A DNA stretch of 64,000 nucleotides from Fragum whitleyi. Its lineage: Eukaryota; Mollusca; Bivalvia; Cardiida; Cardiidae. Under the pieces are notes generated by a model, which ran no database searches, had not been told where the DNA came from, and saw only the letters and a list, made by a program, of their open reading frames with translations. Positions 1-13,600 of this stretch are shown piece after piece (position 1 is the stretch's first letter; the number at the start of each line of letters is the position of its first letter). The stretch covers positions 41,125,687 to 41,189,686 of the forward strand of contig OX411554.1 in NCBI GenBank assembly GCA_948146395.1, in the 5' to 3' direction. The translations under genes and the position numbers were made by a program.

Positions 1-95
1 TTTTGCATAAAGGTTCCTCTCATCAATGTGCTTCATTGAAAGTCAAGGTCAGCTGAAAAGGTCGAGGTCAATAATCCAGGGAAAACTTCTAAATA
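1..95. other. Window start, no feature seen
   Basis: This is AT-rich sequence with nothing recognisable. It is presumably intron of the gene that continues from upstream. Confidence 0.5.
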
Positions 96-708
96 CTGTA
101 AACTTGGGTAATTTTGGCGGTGGTTTTATTTTGGCTATATTGGCGGTCAAGCTAAAATGCGCTAAAATTAATCCACCGCCAATATTTGTCATTATTAAAT
201 AAGAAATTTCCTTATCAGATAGATATGAAATCTTTACATTTCTGTCAATGTTAATTAAATTTATATCAAAGATATGCAAACCATACTTATGAGTATGCTG
301 ACAACATTGACATTTCGACGGGTCAGCGCAATACTATTGTAAGTGCCTATAAATTATAGGCACTTACAAGAGTATTGCACTGATCCCGCAATTTCAAGAT
401 TTCAGATCCAAGTTGGTTGATACATTATAATCAAAATCAGAGCGAAAAAGTGTGAAAACTTATACACGCGTTTTAACTATAACAAAAGGTGTGAAAACAA
501 CCTATTGTCAAGTTTGTAGAAAGTTGACATTAATCTAGAAATCGCCCTTCTTTTACTTACGTTGTTTAAAATGACAAAAAAGTGTAAAATATAGATAAAG
601 CGTTTGTTTTTGGGGTTAAAGTAAAATGCGCTCAAATAAATCACCGCCAATAAATCGTAATAAAAAAAACGCCAAATGTGGACACCACAAATATAAAGCC
701 GTTTACAG
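96..708. mobile_element. TA-flanked MITE with CTGTAAAC termini
   Basis: TA-CTGTAAAC at 94-103 mirrors GTTTACAG-TA at 701-710. The subterminal motif AAAATGCGCT.AAAT.AATC.ACCGCCAA occurs twice inside (about 155-185 and 624-650). Length and TA target suggest a Tc1/mariner-type non-autonomous element, here carrying a nested short palindrome at 317-397. Confidence 0.65.
317..397. repeat. Short palindromic repeat, family P
   Basis: GGGTCAGCGCAATACTATTG and TAAGTGCCTATAAATTATAG mirror AGGCACTTACAAGAGTATTG..ACTGATCCC, a near-perfect hairpin of about 80 bases. Relatives lie at 13468-13532, 25137-25204 and 27800-27858. Confidence 0.75.
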
Positions 709-712
709 TAAA

Positions 713-937
713 TGTGACTGACATTTCCAACAATTGCATATGTGCACATTGTTAAGACTCAGACTAGTCTCTGCAAAGTCTGATCTGAGTCTTCACCACA
801 TACTGTAATAATAGCTAGAGACCTCATGACTCTGAGCACAATCAGAACATGTTTTAAATGCAGGGTCTGCTTGTCAAAATTTTTGAATCTGTCAGTTACG
901 CACACATGAAATTGGTGGAAATGTCAGGCACAGGCTC
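713..937. mobile_element. MITE family B (TGAGCCTGTGTGTGACATTTCC termini), copy 1
   Basis: The left end GTGACTGACATTTCCAACAA and the right end GGAAATGTCAGGCACAGGCT form terminal inverted repeats. The middle holds the hairpin AGACTCAGACTAG...CTGATCTGAGTCTT. Other copies are at 5685, 6046, 7642, 12505 and 39433. Confidence 0.75.
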
Positions 938-956
938 AAATGCTATTTAAGGGTTA

Positions 957-985
957 ATTGTGTTTTACAAACACATCTTGTTTTC
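957..985 (+). repeat. Repeat tail against the exon 1 acceptor
   Basis: TTGTGTTTTACAAACACATC followed by TTGTTTT is nearly identical to the 3' hairpin end (GTGTTTCACAAACACATCTT) of the ATGCCCCC-type Helitron-like elements at 34081 and 42272. It ends only 8 bases before the exon. Confidence 0.6.
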
Positions 986-993
986 TATTTCAG

Positions 994-1695
994 GTTGCTA
1001 TAGAAATTTTCAACAGATCAGTAAAGGCAAAGGAGTATTCCAATGGCATCCTGTCCGGAATGGACACAAACATCAAATGTCGCGGTCACTCCATGTCCAT
1101 GATGACAAACAAGGACCTACAAGAAATATCTATGGAAGATTTCAAACAAACATACTCCTTTATGACAAAGCTGGAATTCAGCAACAATCATCTGGAAAAA
1201 CTACCGGAGGATTTCTTCAAGAATTTCATAGCCCTTGAGATACTGAGTGTATCAAACAACAAGTTGACTGAACTCCCTAGTGGAATTGAAAATCTAAAAG
1301 ACCTTGGACATCTAGATATTTCTATGAACAACATTAAAAAGCTTCCAGATGAGATAGGTGAACTACATGAATCTCTGACTTATCTAGATATATCGGACAA
1401 TCCTTTTAATCAACTCCCTAAAGCTATAAATAAGCTGGTGAACCTTGAAGATTTACTTGCTGAGAATATAGGAGTGATCCAGGATATGTCTGGAGTTACA
1501 AATCTGAAGAAGCTGGTCACTCTGAATGTTGGGAAGAATAAGATAGCTGCACTGCCTGCAGGGTTATACGAGCTCCCGTTGACGAGTCTAGATTTGAGTG
1601 GAGTGCCGTGGGTACCTGTGTCAACGTTCCAGTCGTACCAGGCCTTTACTCAGACATTGAATGGCAATAATGTGACGGGAGCCATGACAGAGGAG
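994..1695 (+). CDS. Exon 1 of window: leucine-rich repeats
   Basis: The exon runs from acceptor TTTCAG to donor GAG|GTAGGT, phase 0 at both ends, and encodes residues 1-234. About seven LRRs of the 23-residue LxxLxLSxNxLxxLP type are visible from residue 60 on, for example LEILSVSNNKLTELP and LGHLDISMNNIKKLP. The first about 50 residues are not LRR-like and carry no obvious signal peptide, so a cytosolic location is likely. The reading frame is open upstream to a Met at 958, but the strong acceptor at 992-993 makes an upstream exon more likely than a start there. Confidence 0.9.
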
Positions 1696-4600
1696 GTAGG
1701 TCTGGACTTTTAAAAAATCCAGGACTGGAGACTAGATAAGAGGGGATTAAGGGCAACTCTTAATTATACAAAAATTGGTTAAAAATGGAGTAAGAGTAGA
1801 AATTGTGAAGAGCAAAATATATAAATCTACCTGATTTCAGCTTTTATTGGATGATGTCTTGACTCCTAAAAAAACCTTTTATGGTTGTGATATGAGGTTT
1901 TTATTATGTTATTTGTTTCTGCTAGTTGATTCCAATAGTTTCATGAGGTTACAAAGTTACTCCAGTAATCCTCATACAGTTTCCATTTCAAAAGACAGCA
2001 TTACACTACCTCTACCATTAATATATATTTCATAAGGATGTTCAAAATTTCTAAATGACAATTAAATCCTTTTGTTCTGTTTGGATATGGTTTTTGCTTG
2101 AATTTATTTAGATGGTCCACATTTAACCCTTTCCTGTTTTATAAAATTTTGACCCGTCAAAATTCAAAGGTCTTGCAGATGAAAATTAAAAGTGCATTTA
2201 ATTTGAAAAATAACCATTCAGTAGGGAAGAAAATAGTGTGGAAGAAGAAGAAATTGCTTGTCAGAAGCAATTTCTTCTTTTTTCACAATGTTTTCTCAAT
2301 CATAAAGTGACAGGCACGTAAAAAGCAGGGATTAAACAGCAAAGGGTTAAAAACTATTACAGGAGAAGACGTCGCTATTTAAAGCAGCAGATGCAGATCT
2401 CTCCAGTAATCTGACACCAGAAGAAGTTCTCAGTATGAACTTTAACATTCTGTTTCCGATGTACCCGAGGTTTGGGGAGGGAAGTCTGAATTATCCCAAC
2501 TGTGAGTAGACATTTTGCATTTCATGTATTAACTTTAACATTCTGTTTCCGATGTACCCGAGGTTTGGGGAAGGAAGTCTGAATTATCCCAACTGTGAGT
2601 AGTCATTTTGCATTTTATGTATGAAGCAAACTCTTAGTAATTATTACTTCCAAAATGGATGGTAGGATAAACTTGATAAAATGCAAACACACTTGTGTAA
2701 TATATTGAGAATAATTGTTTGTTTCAGTGTAAGATCAATTTATATCACATTGATTGAACAATTACAGCTATATTTTCACGAGTGGCAGAGCCATGAGTGA
2801 AAATATAGTTTTTGTTGTTCATGTAATGAAATATCAATCAATATTACTCAAAAAACAAATGATTATTCTATTTCTTTAATGCATTAATGAAATAAAATGT
2901 GAAAATTTAGGACAGATTTTGTTAACCCTTTCCTGTTTTACAAAATTTTGGACCTGTCCAAATTCAAAGGTTTTGCAGGCGAAAATTTAAAGTTAATTTA
3001 ATTTGCAAAATAACCATTCAGTAGGGTAGAAAAAAGTGTGGAAAAAAGAAGAAATTGCTTGTCAGAAGCAATTTCTTCTTTTTTCACAATGTTTTCTCAA
3101 TTATAAAATCACAGGCATGTAAAAAGCAGGGATTAAACAGCAAAGGTTAAAGCACCTCATTTAGCTTGCAATGTTCATGATGACATCACATTTTGTTCTT
3201 CACTTAGATAACATCAGATAGGATGAATTCAATGAAAGCAGGGTATAAGTTTTTGATAATTTCACTGGTAAGGCAGTTAGATTATCAAAATGATAATCTA
3301 CCTTTATTCCTCGATAAACCACCGTAAAGTATTAAAGAAATTGTTCCCAATGTACCCCATGTTTGGCATGGGAAGTCTGTTGTGGCATATCAGTTACAAA
3401 ATAAAACTATTATGAAAGTTCTTGTTAAATATTTGTTGGTTTTTTTATGTAGGATCATTCAATCTTTAATTCTTATACAACAAAAGCTATATTTTCACTC
3501 AATGAAAAATAAATCATTCCTACATGTACATAGAGTGAAACAATCATACTTTATTTCATTCAGCCGGAGGTATCCCAAGCTTTATATTTGAGATGAAACA
3601 GTTGAAGAGACTGATACTGTGTTACCATGGTATCCAAAGTGTTCCAGATGACGTCAAAAACTTGAAGGAGCTTACTGAGCTGGACCTGAGTTTTAACCCT
3701 AAACTCGTCAGTCTGTCAGCTGAACTTGGGGGGCTGAGTTTAAAACGTAAGTGTTTCTGTCCAGCCCATTCGTAACATCACTCGGCCATTTCCGAAAAAA
3801 TGCTACAGACCTCGGATGTATGTAAGGCGGATGGGTATGTAACGAAATCATGCATTTTGTTAGGCGCAAACAGTGTAAGAAAATTAGCACTGTAGATTTA
3901 TATCTTTTACGGTAAATTTCAGCTGAAAAATCTTAATTTTGAGAATGATGAATCATTCTCAAAAATTAAGATTTTTCAGCCGTTATTTAAGACTCTAAAG
4001 ATATTCATTTAAGGATAGGATGGTTTCAAGTCAGTGACTTGAACGAGTAGTGTTGGCGACATCAAATGTTTTGCACCCAAAGTTTCGAGGGCTAACACCA
4101 TTTTAACTGACGTCATCGAGTTTTTTCCAAGGTTTTCCCATAATTTTTAAAAAAAAGCCTGTCTTTGTACATCCAATGTTGATCGTGGTATTGGCCAAGT
4201 GGTGTTTTGATTGTGTCCAGCCCTGAATTCAGGTTGACAAAACTGAGCAAACTGTTTGCCATTTTTATCCCACTTTGCCAATTTTATCCCACTTTGTCAG
4301 CCTGAACTCAGGGCAGATTTCAGTCAACTTTTAATAACTATGTATAATTGCAATCCAATATAATGAAGAATTTTGATTGGTTAAAATATAATTACGTCGG
4401 GAAATCTGTTGCACTTTGTGTATAAAAGGCAAAAAGTATTTTTGGAACCCCCCAACGATAGATCTGCAAGTCCAGTGTTGTAGGAACTCCAAAATCCCTT
4501 TATCCCCATTCCATAACCCTCAATTGGTATTAGATCAGTAAAGAATTGAAACATTTTTAAAAGAATGTTTGATTTCAGACATGTAGTTCTGATACTGTGA

Positions 4601-7600
4601 CGCCATTTACAGCGAGTCCATGAAGACCATCAAGTAACCCTCTAAAATTTACTTGATCATGCTGATTGCCTTAGTGCATGGCTTAAACAGAATGTCCTGA
4701 GTGCATTATTTGCCATGTGCTAAGGCAGTTGCATGTTATACTCCAAAAAATGCACTGAAAAATACATCACCCCTATATCAAGGCATGAAGTAACTTTCTT
4801 CTAAGTTTAACCCTTGTCATTGTGATCCTGGAATATTTCTGTTTTATAGGAGCTAAAGACTAAGATAATCTTGCACTAACGTGCATTCTTATCTTGGTCT
4901 ATACCACCTGATTTTCATTTTAATCAAGAAAAATTCAAAATCAGCTTAATTAATCGGCATTTATGATGTTTTAATTGCAAATCTACTAAAACATTTTAAT
5001 TGAAATGTTGGAAAATGACAAAGGTCATCAGTCAAGCCTTCTGCAAGCTGATCTGAATTGCATGTTTGGCAATTTCTAATTAAGAGATAAAGACAGTATT
5101 TTTTTATATAATTGGGGTATGAAACTAAAAACCTTATCACCGTATGAATATTTGAAGCGGATTAATATATGAGTGTGATTAGCATTTTAGTTTTTATACC
5201 TCTATGAAAACAACAATTATTATCTTCATATCTTATGATTTAATATCATGATGCCAAAAAATAAAGATTTTTCTGTTTAGAAACAGATTTCTTATGGGAT
5301 TCCTCTTTTTTTGAAGTTTACAAAACAGCTTTGACTAAAAATTGTTTTTATTTGGAAATCCAACTTTTCAGCCAATCAGAATGCACAAATATTGTTTAAC
5401 ACAACTAAAATTGAATTATCGAATTCTTTTTATGTTAACAGAATTGCATCTGAAGGATTGTATAGTTTTGAATACCCCTCCCAAAGAGATTGTAGCTCGA
5501 GGATTTATGGCAGTGATGGGATACTTAAAGAGGTTAAGACTTGGTGCCTCTCCGTGTAAACGGACCAAACTGATGATGGTGGGGTTAGGTGGTGCTGGAA
5601 AAACTAGGTACGTTATTAGTCATACTGATCATGTACACAATGTTCAATTAGAGTAGCTGCCATAAAAGTGCAGAATCATGTTTGTGCTTGTGTGTTAAAT
5701 TTCCAACAATTTCAAATATGTGCAAAGCAAAGACTCTGGCCAGCCTGTGCATCTGCACAGTCTGACCAGAGTCTTCCCTATGCTCTTAGTAGATAGATAA
5801 GGTCTCAAAGTATCTTTTAGACCATCAAGTAATTTTATATTTACAGGTTATGGCTGTCTAAGCCTTTCAATGTTTGCATGTCATGAACATTTCAAATTTT
5901 TGGAAATGTCACACACGGGCTCAATTCATTCTGACATACTGACCAGTATTTTAGAATTAGCAGTGTGAATAATTTGAATACAGAGATTTAGACCATCTTT
6001 TGACAGTAGACAAACCAACTGAAAGATTGATCTCAAATGAAGAATGAGCCTGTGGGTGACATTTTCAACAATTGTGTAGGTGATGGACTTACACAATGGA
6101 GCTAAGACAACCAAGCAATGTAATTAGAATAATCACTGCTTGCCTGAAAAGGGTTTGAGATCTTATCTTGCAACAGCGTGCATAGCAAAGACTCAGGTCA
6201 GACAGTGAGGCTGCACAGGTTGGCCAATGCCTCTGCTTTGCACTGATGTAAATTTGTTGGAAATGTCACACACTGGCTCAAATTATATCTACATTGTCTA
6301 GTGTTTTGTAATAAATATTACTCATTATTGCAAGTTTCCTTTATATAATGGTATATGTTACTATTCTGTGCACAGAACATAACCTGTACATTGTCAGTTT
6401 AAGGCAACCTAAATTTCAGTTGCACAGAATGAATCTTCAAATTACCTGTCTGCGTGAATTAAATTCTATAAAACTGCATGAGTGAATATACCAAAAATGA
6501 CTTCATTATAAAATGTAAGTTTTAATAGCTATTCTCTGTAACGACTTAAACAATTTTGGCACACGTGGTCTCCGATTTTGATGAAATTCCACATACAGGA
6601 AGGGACTAATAATAAGAGAAGAAATTGACAAAAAGAATGTTTTCAGATCATCTGGTTACCATGGCAACGACCTTCAAAGCACAGAATTTTGCAAAATTAA
6701 GCTTTTTTGAAGCTATATAATTAGGTTTTTATATGAAGATGATGGTTGTTTTGGTATGTTTTTGATAGAATAGGACCTAAAATTTTGAACTAGATCTTTT
6801 GTTGTGTCAGTTAGTGTCAAAAGGATTGGTTACCATGACAACAAATATGGCTTATTTTTTCGTTTGGGTCAGCCCTTTCCTCATGTTTAAATTTTATCAA
6901 AATTTAAGACATAGCGTGCCACAACACCTATTTAAAAGTGTAAGTGCTTACAGAGAATTGCTATTAAATACTATAGTAACAGAAATAGAGAAACTTTGGA
7001 AATGACCAAAACTACTGAATACATGCTTAAAAAGGCTGTGTTTGTTCTTTGTAGTTTGGTGCAGTCGTTGATGAACAGAAAGTACAGGGCCTATATGGAT
7101 GCTGATGAGCCCATCACTGATGGTATTGACATAAAAACATGGCAGGTACCTATAGAGGGGGACAAAGATACCCTGACATATAGTGTGTGGGACTTTGCTG
7201 GTCAAACAGTCTACTACAACACACATCAAGTGAGTTATTGAGTAGGAATATTATTGATATAAAGATATGGTCGGGGGGGGGGGGGAAATAAAGATAATCT
7301 GACATTATTCCTTTGCTGTTTAATCCCTGCTTTTTACGTGTCTGTGTTTTTATAATTGAGAAAACATTGTGTAAAAAGAAAAAATTGCTTCTGACAAGCA
7401 ATTTCTTCTTTTTCCACACTATTTTCTTCCCAACAGAATGGTTATTTTTCAAGTTAAATCCACTTTAAATTTTCGTCTGCAAAACCTTTGAATTTGGACA
7501 GGTCCAAAATGTCGTAAAACAGGAAAGGGTTAAGTGTATGGGATTAGATTTTCTGCGAGGTCAGCTATAGTTCTGGTACTTTTTCTCCTGTACATCCGGT

Positions 7601-10600
7601 AGTGTGTAAATTACGACACAGACTTCCTACTATTACTATTTCAGCCTGTGTGTTAAATTTCCAACAATTTCATGTGTACGAGATGGAAAGTAGCCTCGAC
7701 ACTCATGCAGTGCATTAAAATTTATTTTGGGTTATGAATAGCAACTTTAGGTCTGTATCCATCTATTGACTGATCTGAGTCTCAACCATGCATTAAAATT
7801 TATTTTGGGTTATGAATAGCAACTTTAGGTCTGTATCCATCTATTGACTGATCTGAGTCTCAACCATGCACACAAGTGTTATTGTTGGAAATGTCACACA
7901 CAGGCTCATTTTATATAATTTACTTTAATTCATATCAATTTTGATAATATCGGTTTATGGGCATCTAAATTATCATAACTTTGGCTTGTGAAACATCGAA
8001 AAAGCTATTTGCATAGCATCCTGTCAGGTGAAAAAAAAGCCTATTTGACAGTTATAATTTGTAGAAAAGTCAAGAATACAAATGTTTTACTTTCAGTTTT
8101 TCCTGTCTAACCGTGCTGTATATCTTCTACTATGGAATGTAAGACAGGGATATGAACATGCAGGTCTGGATTTCTGGTTGAGTTCAATAGCATGTCATGC
8201 ACCTAAGGCTCCAATTCTGGTTATAGGAACACACATTGACAAGGTATGGATTTAATAGTGTTCCAGGAATATGTCTGACTTCTATGTTTTATTGTCAGTT
8301 TCACTGAGCTTGTTCTGCAAATTAATTAATTTGGTAATTAACCCAGTACATGTATTGTGCACACTTTTCATTAGCAACTGCAACCCCCGTTTTTATTTGG
8401 TCAAGTAGTTGTACTTTCATTTGAGTAATCTGGATTCAGCCAGCTTGTTATCTGGTTATAGGAATACACATTGATGAGGTGAGGATTTAATAGTGTTTCA
8501 AGAATGTACTGTGTTTTTTTACTTATCTATTTTCTTAAATCATCTTTTCCACCTAAATTGGTCTGCAGTATTGTGCCTACTTTTCAATTTCATCTGCATC
8601 CCTTTTTATTTGGGACAAATCTATATTTTTTTTAATCAAAAAAAAGGGGGGTTAGGAATAAATTGGTACACTTACGGCTGATATTCCAATGGCAGTATTT
8701 TCATGGGACAACCTGTTTTCAGCCGGCTCACTACTAAATGCCACTAGGTCATAACAAATTGTTGAGCAAACTTTTTTTTGGAAGCAGATTATACAATAGA
8801 TCTAACTTTTAATTCCAGGTTGAAAAATACAAGCTACCCGAAGATGTATTGAAGACCAGATATCCACAAATAAGTGGTTTCCATTATGTTAGTGCATATA
8901 CTGGAGATGTAAGGAAATTCTTTTGTTATTCATCTTTTCATACCCCATCACCTACAAAGTAGAAAGGTGTATTAGTTTCACCCTGTCTAACTTTCCACCT
9001 GTCTGTTTATAGACCTTTTTAGTGTCTGGACTCAAGAACAAAGTGACTTAGGATCTTGAAACTTTACACAATTACTGTACATTATTTAAGGAGGTGTCCT
9101 ATCGTTTTGGGGAAACAAAGGTCAAGGTCACAATTGAACTAAGTCCAAAAACCATTCAGGGAATTGAGAAAAAGTGCTGGTGGGGAGTATAAGTCAGCTT
9201 TACAGATCTACATTATCTTCCACTACCCCCACACCAACACTCATACATAAGAGTGTTAACAATAAAGAAGAAAGAATGCAAGTTTTGGTAGAATCTATGA
9301 AATATCATACATTTGTGGATTTTGCATGCTAGAAAAACACATGAAAAAATAATAAGCATGTTAAGGTAAGAAAATTAGAAATAAACTTGATTATCTTTAT
9401 TCTATCATGGTCAGTCGTCATTAGTTTTCCATTTAGAATAATAGTACAAGTTTCTTAGGAAATAAAAGATCCTTGAAGTAGGATATTTTGAGTTGGTTTT
9501 AGTTTACAAATGTTTTATAGGGAGTGGGATATATGAAGACAGTTATCATACAGAAAAGTGTTACCAACATAATCAAATTTGCCATGCATGTTTGCATGTT
9601 TGCAATGTAAGCATTGACTCAAATTAGGAAGTGACTGAATATACCTATGGTGGGAATACTAATATAATTTTCTCAAATCTTTGATGATTATGAAATGCTG
9701 GTTTTCATTTTATGAATTAACAGTACAACTTTATCGGTACCAAGCCAGGTTAGCTCAGAAGTGCCCTAGACTCCCAATCCTTATGGGTTTGATTTCTAGC
9801 TTTGCCCAACTTTCATCCACCATTTGACAAAAGTCATACTGAAAATTGTCTAATGAGCATGATTGATAACTATTCCGCTGTTTCATTTCTTGGACCCAAC
9901 CCACAGCATTATAATGGATTTGCAGGGTGGCCTAGATCGGATAGAGAGGGTACTTTGGCTTTTTAGATCAAACTATATCTATGATAATAGCGTTTACTCA
10001 ATGATGAGGGTTTTCACTGGAATGGTCACATCAAGACAATTTAAATTAAAACCAACAACATAGTGTTTCAATGAGGAATAGATATATTAGACTGGCTTTA
10101 CCCCTTGTTATCTGTACCTGGTAGTACGCCTAATCGGTGTTTAGTGTGTGTTGGATGAAATATTGCCATTGTACTACAAGATGACAATAACTCCTGAGAT
10201 TAAGGAGTCCAAGCTTAAAGTTAGGGGTTCTGAAATTTTCATAACGGGTGAACATTATGGAAAAGAAGAAATTGCCTGTTATAAGCAATTTCTTCTTTTC
10301 CACTATGTTCTTCCAAAGAAGAGTTTATTTCCTAAAACACTGCAGGATACAAGCAAATATTTTCTTCAACAATTTTTGTAGTTTAAAGATCTATAGCTTT
10401 GGCAAGTGTTCATGATATTCTCATATAACCCTTTGGAGTCCATTGGAATCCTTATTTGCGAATAGAAGGTGTCCCAACTGGTAGACAAGGAGTCCCCATG
10501 GTGTCAAAACTTGTTGTACTAGTGTGAGAAACAACAGAAAACCTTGGGTAGGTGCAGCAAGCTGTTATTACTCCAATACCTTGTTAGAAGGTAGATCAAT

Positions 10601-13600
10601 CTTGAAGTAGGTCTTTTTCAGTTGGTTTTGATTCACAAATCTTTCAACACTATACAGGGAGTGGAATCTCTGAAGAAAGTTATCATACAGAAAACACTGG
10701 AGCAGAAATATATGGGAGAAAAGATCCCTGAGGCTTGGCTGACCTTGGAGAAAAAGCTGATCAAATACAGGGAGGAGAAGAATGTGGACTTACTTCCCTT
10801 GAAGAATCTGGCCAATATTGGGAGTGAGTGTGGGATCTTTGATAACACAGAGGTATGTCATCATGTAGATATATATGACCTTCTGGAAACTCTGTAAAAT
10901 AAATATTTGAAAAAAAAAATGATTCTAGTATGGGCAAATCAAAGGTGGAATCAGAGGAAAGTAGATTGATTATTCTAGATTCAAAAAATTAGTAAAGTGC
11001 GAAAAGTTTTGCCCCAAGTCATTCTGAGCAGTCTGGCATTCCAACTAGGGACGACATTATGCACTTCCCAGATGATTCCTTTTCATCAGGTCACAAATGT
11101 TTGGAAAAAATGTCTAATATAGTAGACCCATTATTGTGCTGGTGATATTCAGGTGGTATATGAGTAAATGAAATGCAACAAAAAGATTGTTCAGAGCAGT
11201 TTTAAATCACACAAAAAGTATCTAAAATCCACATTACAATTTCCCAAAGAGAAGTTGAATGTACAGTTAAACTTTAGTAGCTTGAACACCTTGGGGACTT
11301 GATAATTTGTTCGAGAGATCTGTTGTTTGACCAATCCAAAAATTATAGAGGTACCAGAAGATAGGAATGCGCCATTTCCGGTAATACATCGTATCCAAAC
11401 ATACGTATACTTATTTGGTTGTTCAATTTCACTTTTTAATTCACTGGTTTTTAGGTTTCAAACGATTGATGCACGTGATCATTGATTGAAAATGAATAAA
11501 GAAAAAAAAATGTTGAAATAACTTTCGACTAAAGAATCTTATTGTTGCATTCCCTTTAAGTTTACAAAAAAGGCTACTGTATTATCATTCCTGTTATGAC
11601 GCAGCCTCAATTGCAAGTGAAAAATTAATTAAAGTCAAATTTAAACACTGTTCAAATGTTGGACTTTAAACGTTTGTCAAGTATTGAAATTTACGTCAGT
11701 CTTTGAGAAAATAAAGATTCAACTAAATCTAAAACCCCAATTTCTACACGAGTCACACATTCGGACCCTTCTTGTCATACTTTAAAGCAGATGTTACATA
11801 TCTGTATGTTTTTTGACATTGCTAAGTTAAATAGTCACAGAAATATCAATTAGAGACAATATATAGTAATGAATGTAAACAGCAGATGGCCAGACAATAT
11901 TTAATTCTATTAAATAAAACCGTATTTTTTCACAGAATGGGTGATTATGACACACGGTGCGTAATTGACAATAAGGTGTCAAAAAAGGATTAGGAGTTGA
12001 AAAGTGTGAAAATCACCTAAATATGACATCTTGTTTTTAGCGATAGACCCTTCGTTTGAATTTTTCCAGGTGAAATATAAAGCATTTTTAACTTACAGAC
12101 TGAAGAATGAGTTCGACCGTCCTGGTGTACAAGTTCTCCAAGGTCAAACACTAAGAATTATGAGCAAAATCTGCTGGGACTGAGCTCCTTGTTCGAATTT
12201 TCCCTAGTGTTCGAGATTACTGCTGTTCGAGAGACTGAAGTTTGACTGTATTTCATAAATCAGTCCCTCTTTACACTTTCAGCTAGTACAAGCTATACAG
12301 TTCCTACATGATCTAGGGGCAGTTCAGTTTTTCAACAAGGATTTTCTACGAGATATGGTGGTGATCTATCCACAATGGATTATTGACGTCATGGCGTGTC
12401 TAGTCACCGTACATGAAGGGGCTGTTAAGGTATTATTTATAAACTAATATTGTAACTTACCTGAAAGTTATAAAATCCCTACTTTGAAGTAGTAGGTTTT
12501 ATTTGAGCTTGTGCGTGAGATTTCCAACAATTTCAAATATGCACAAAGCAAAGACTCTAGTTATATAAGGTCTCAAAGTATCTTAATACCATCAGGTAAC
12601 TTTATTTTTAGAGTTTGGTACTTTCTATGCCTCTCAATGTTAGATCCTCACGCACATTTCAAATTGTTGGAAATGTCACGTACAGGCTCATTTTTGTCTA
12701 CTTGTGTCTATCAAGCAAAGCTCAGTCAGTAACACATTGTGCTGTCAATCCTAGTATCACGAGTCCCACTCCTGGGGCCTGTTTTACTAAAAATCTTACG
12801 ATAATTTTTTTGTGTAGGTCAAAAATTAAAATTGCTTCTTCAGAAGTAACTAATTATGGAATTCTGCCATGCATCATCTCATTTGAATCGTCTTTAGAGC
12901 TTTTAAACTGCAACTGGATTTAGATTATCTACTTTCATTTAAAAATGGCGTAAAGGGATATATCACTGTCAACTGTTCAGACTTGTCATGCTGAACCCGA
13001 AACATTCCTGCTTTTGCATGAGGTATAGACAAAGATCAGCCTGCACATATGTGCAGTCTAATCTTGATCTGTACCACCTCTTTGTCCCCTTTCAAGGTAG
13101 AATATGATTAGTTTTAAAAAAGAAAGGCTACTGCTTAGTCTGGGATTTAAGGGCTTTCAGTACTTTGATATTAAGTCATTCTTAAGAAAAGGATTCAACA
13201 TGACAAGGGTTTAGGAAGAATGATCCGTGAAATTGCAGATTTCTTGTTATATCATTTGTGATCTTCAAGGCCTGTACAAAATAATCAGATCTTGTTTAAC
13301 TTACATATCCTGATTTAGGAAGGGAAGATAACTTGGAATTGATGTGAGTAAAGCCTGGTCTGACTATCCATTAGATTTCCACCCCTTGCTATTATGTCTA
13401 AAGTTTTCATGTAAATGATGCCATGAACCAATTGTTGGAAAGAGCACACACTGGCTTAAACGTAGGGGGTCAGCACAAAACTATGTACTATTATATAGGC
13501 CCTTACAATGGTTATGTGCTGACCTTTGAAAATGTAATAATTATGATTTTGTAGTATTTGAATAGAAGTTATTCCAGAATGAAGTGTCTATATTATCTGA

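Noticed and set aside
958..993. Met codon at 958 as the start of the protein
   Set aside because: The stretch 958-993 is a repeat tail plus a standard acceptor, so it is read as intron.
2098..2310. 70-codon frame with KKIVWKKKKLLVRSNFFFF, also at 25477 and, reversed, 7150
   Set aside because: It is the hairpin of the family C MITE translated. It recurs wherever the MITE does.
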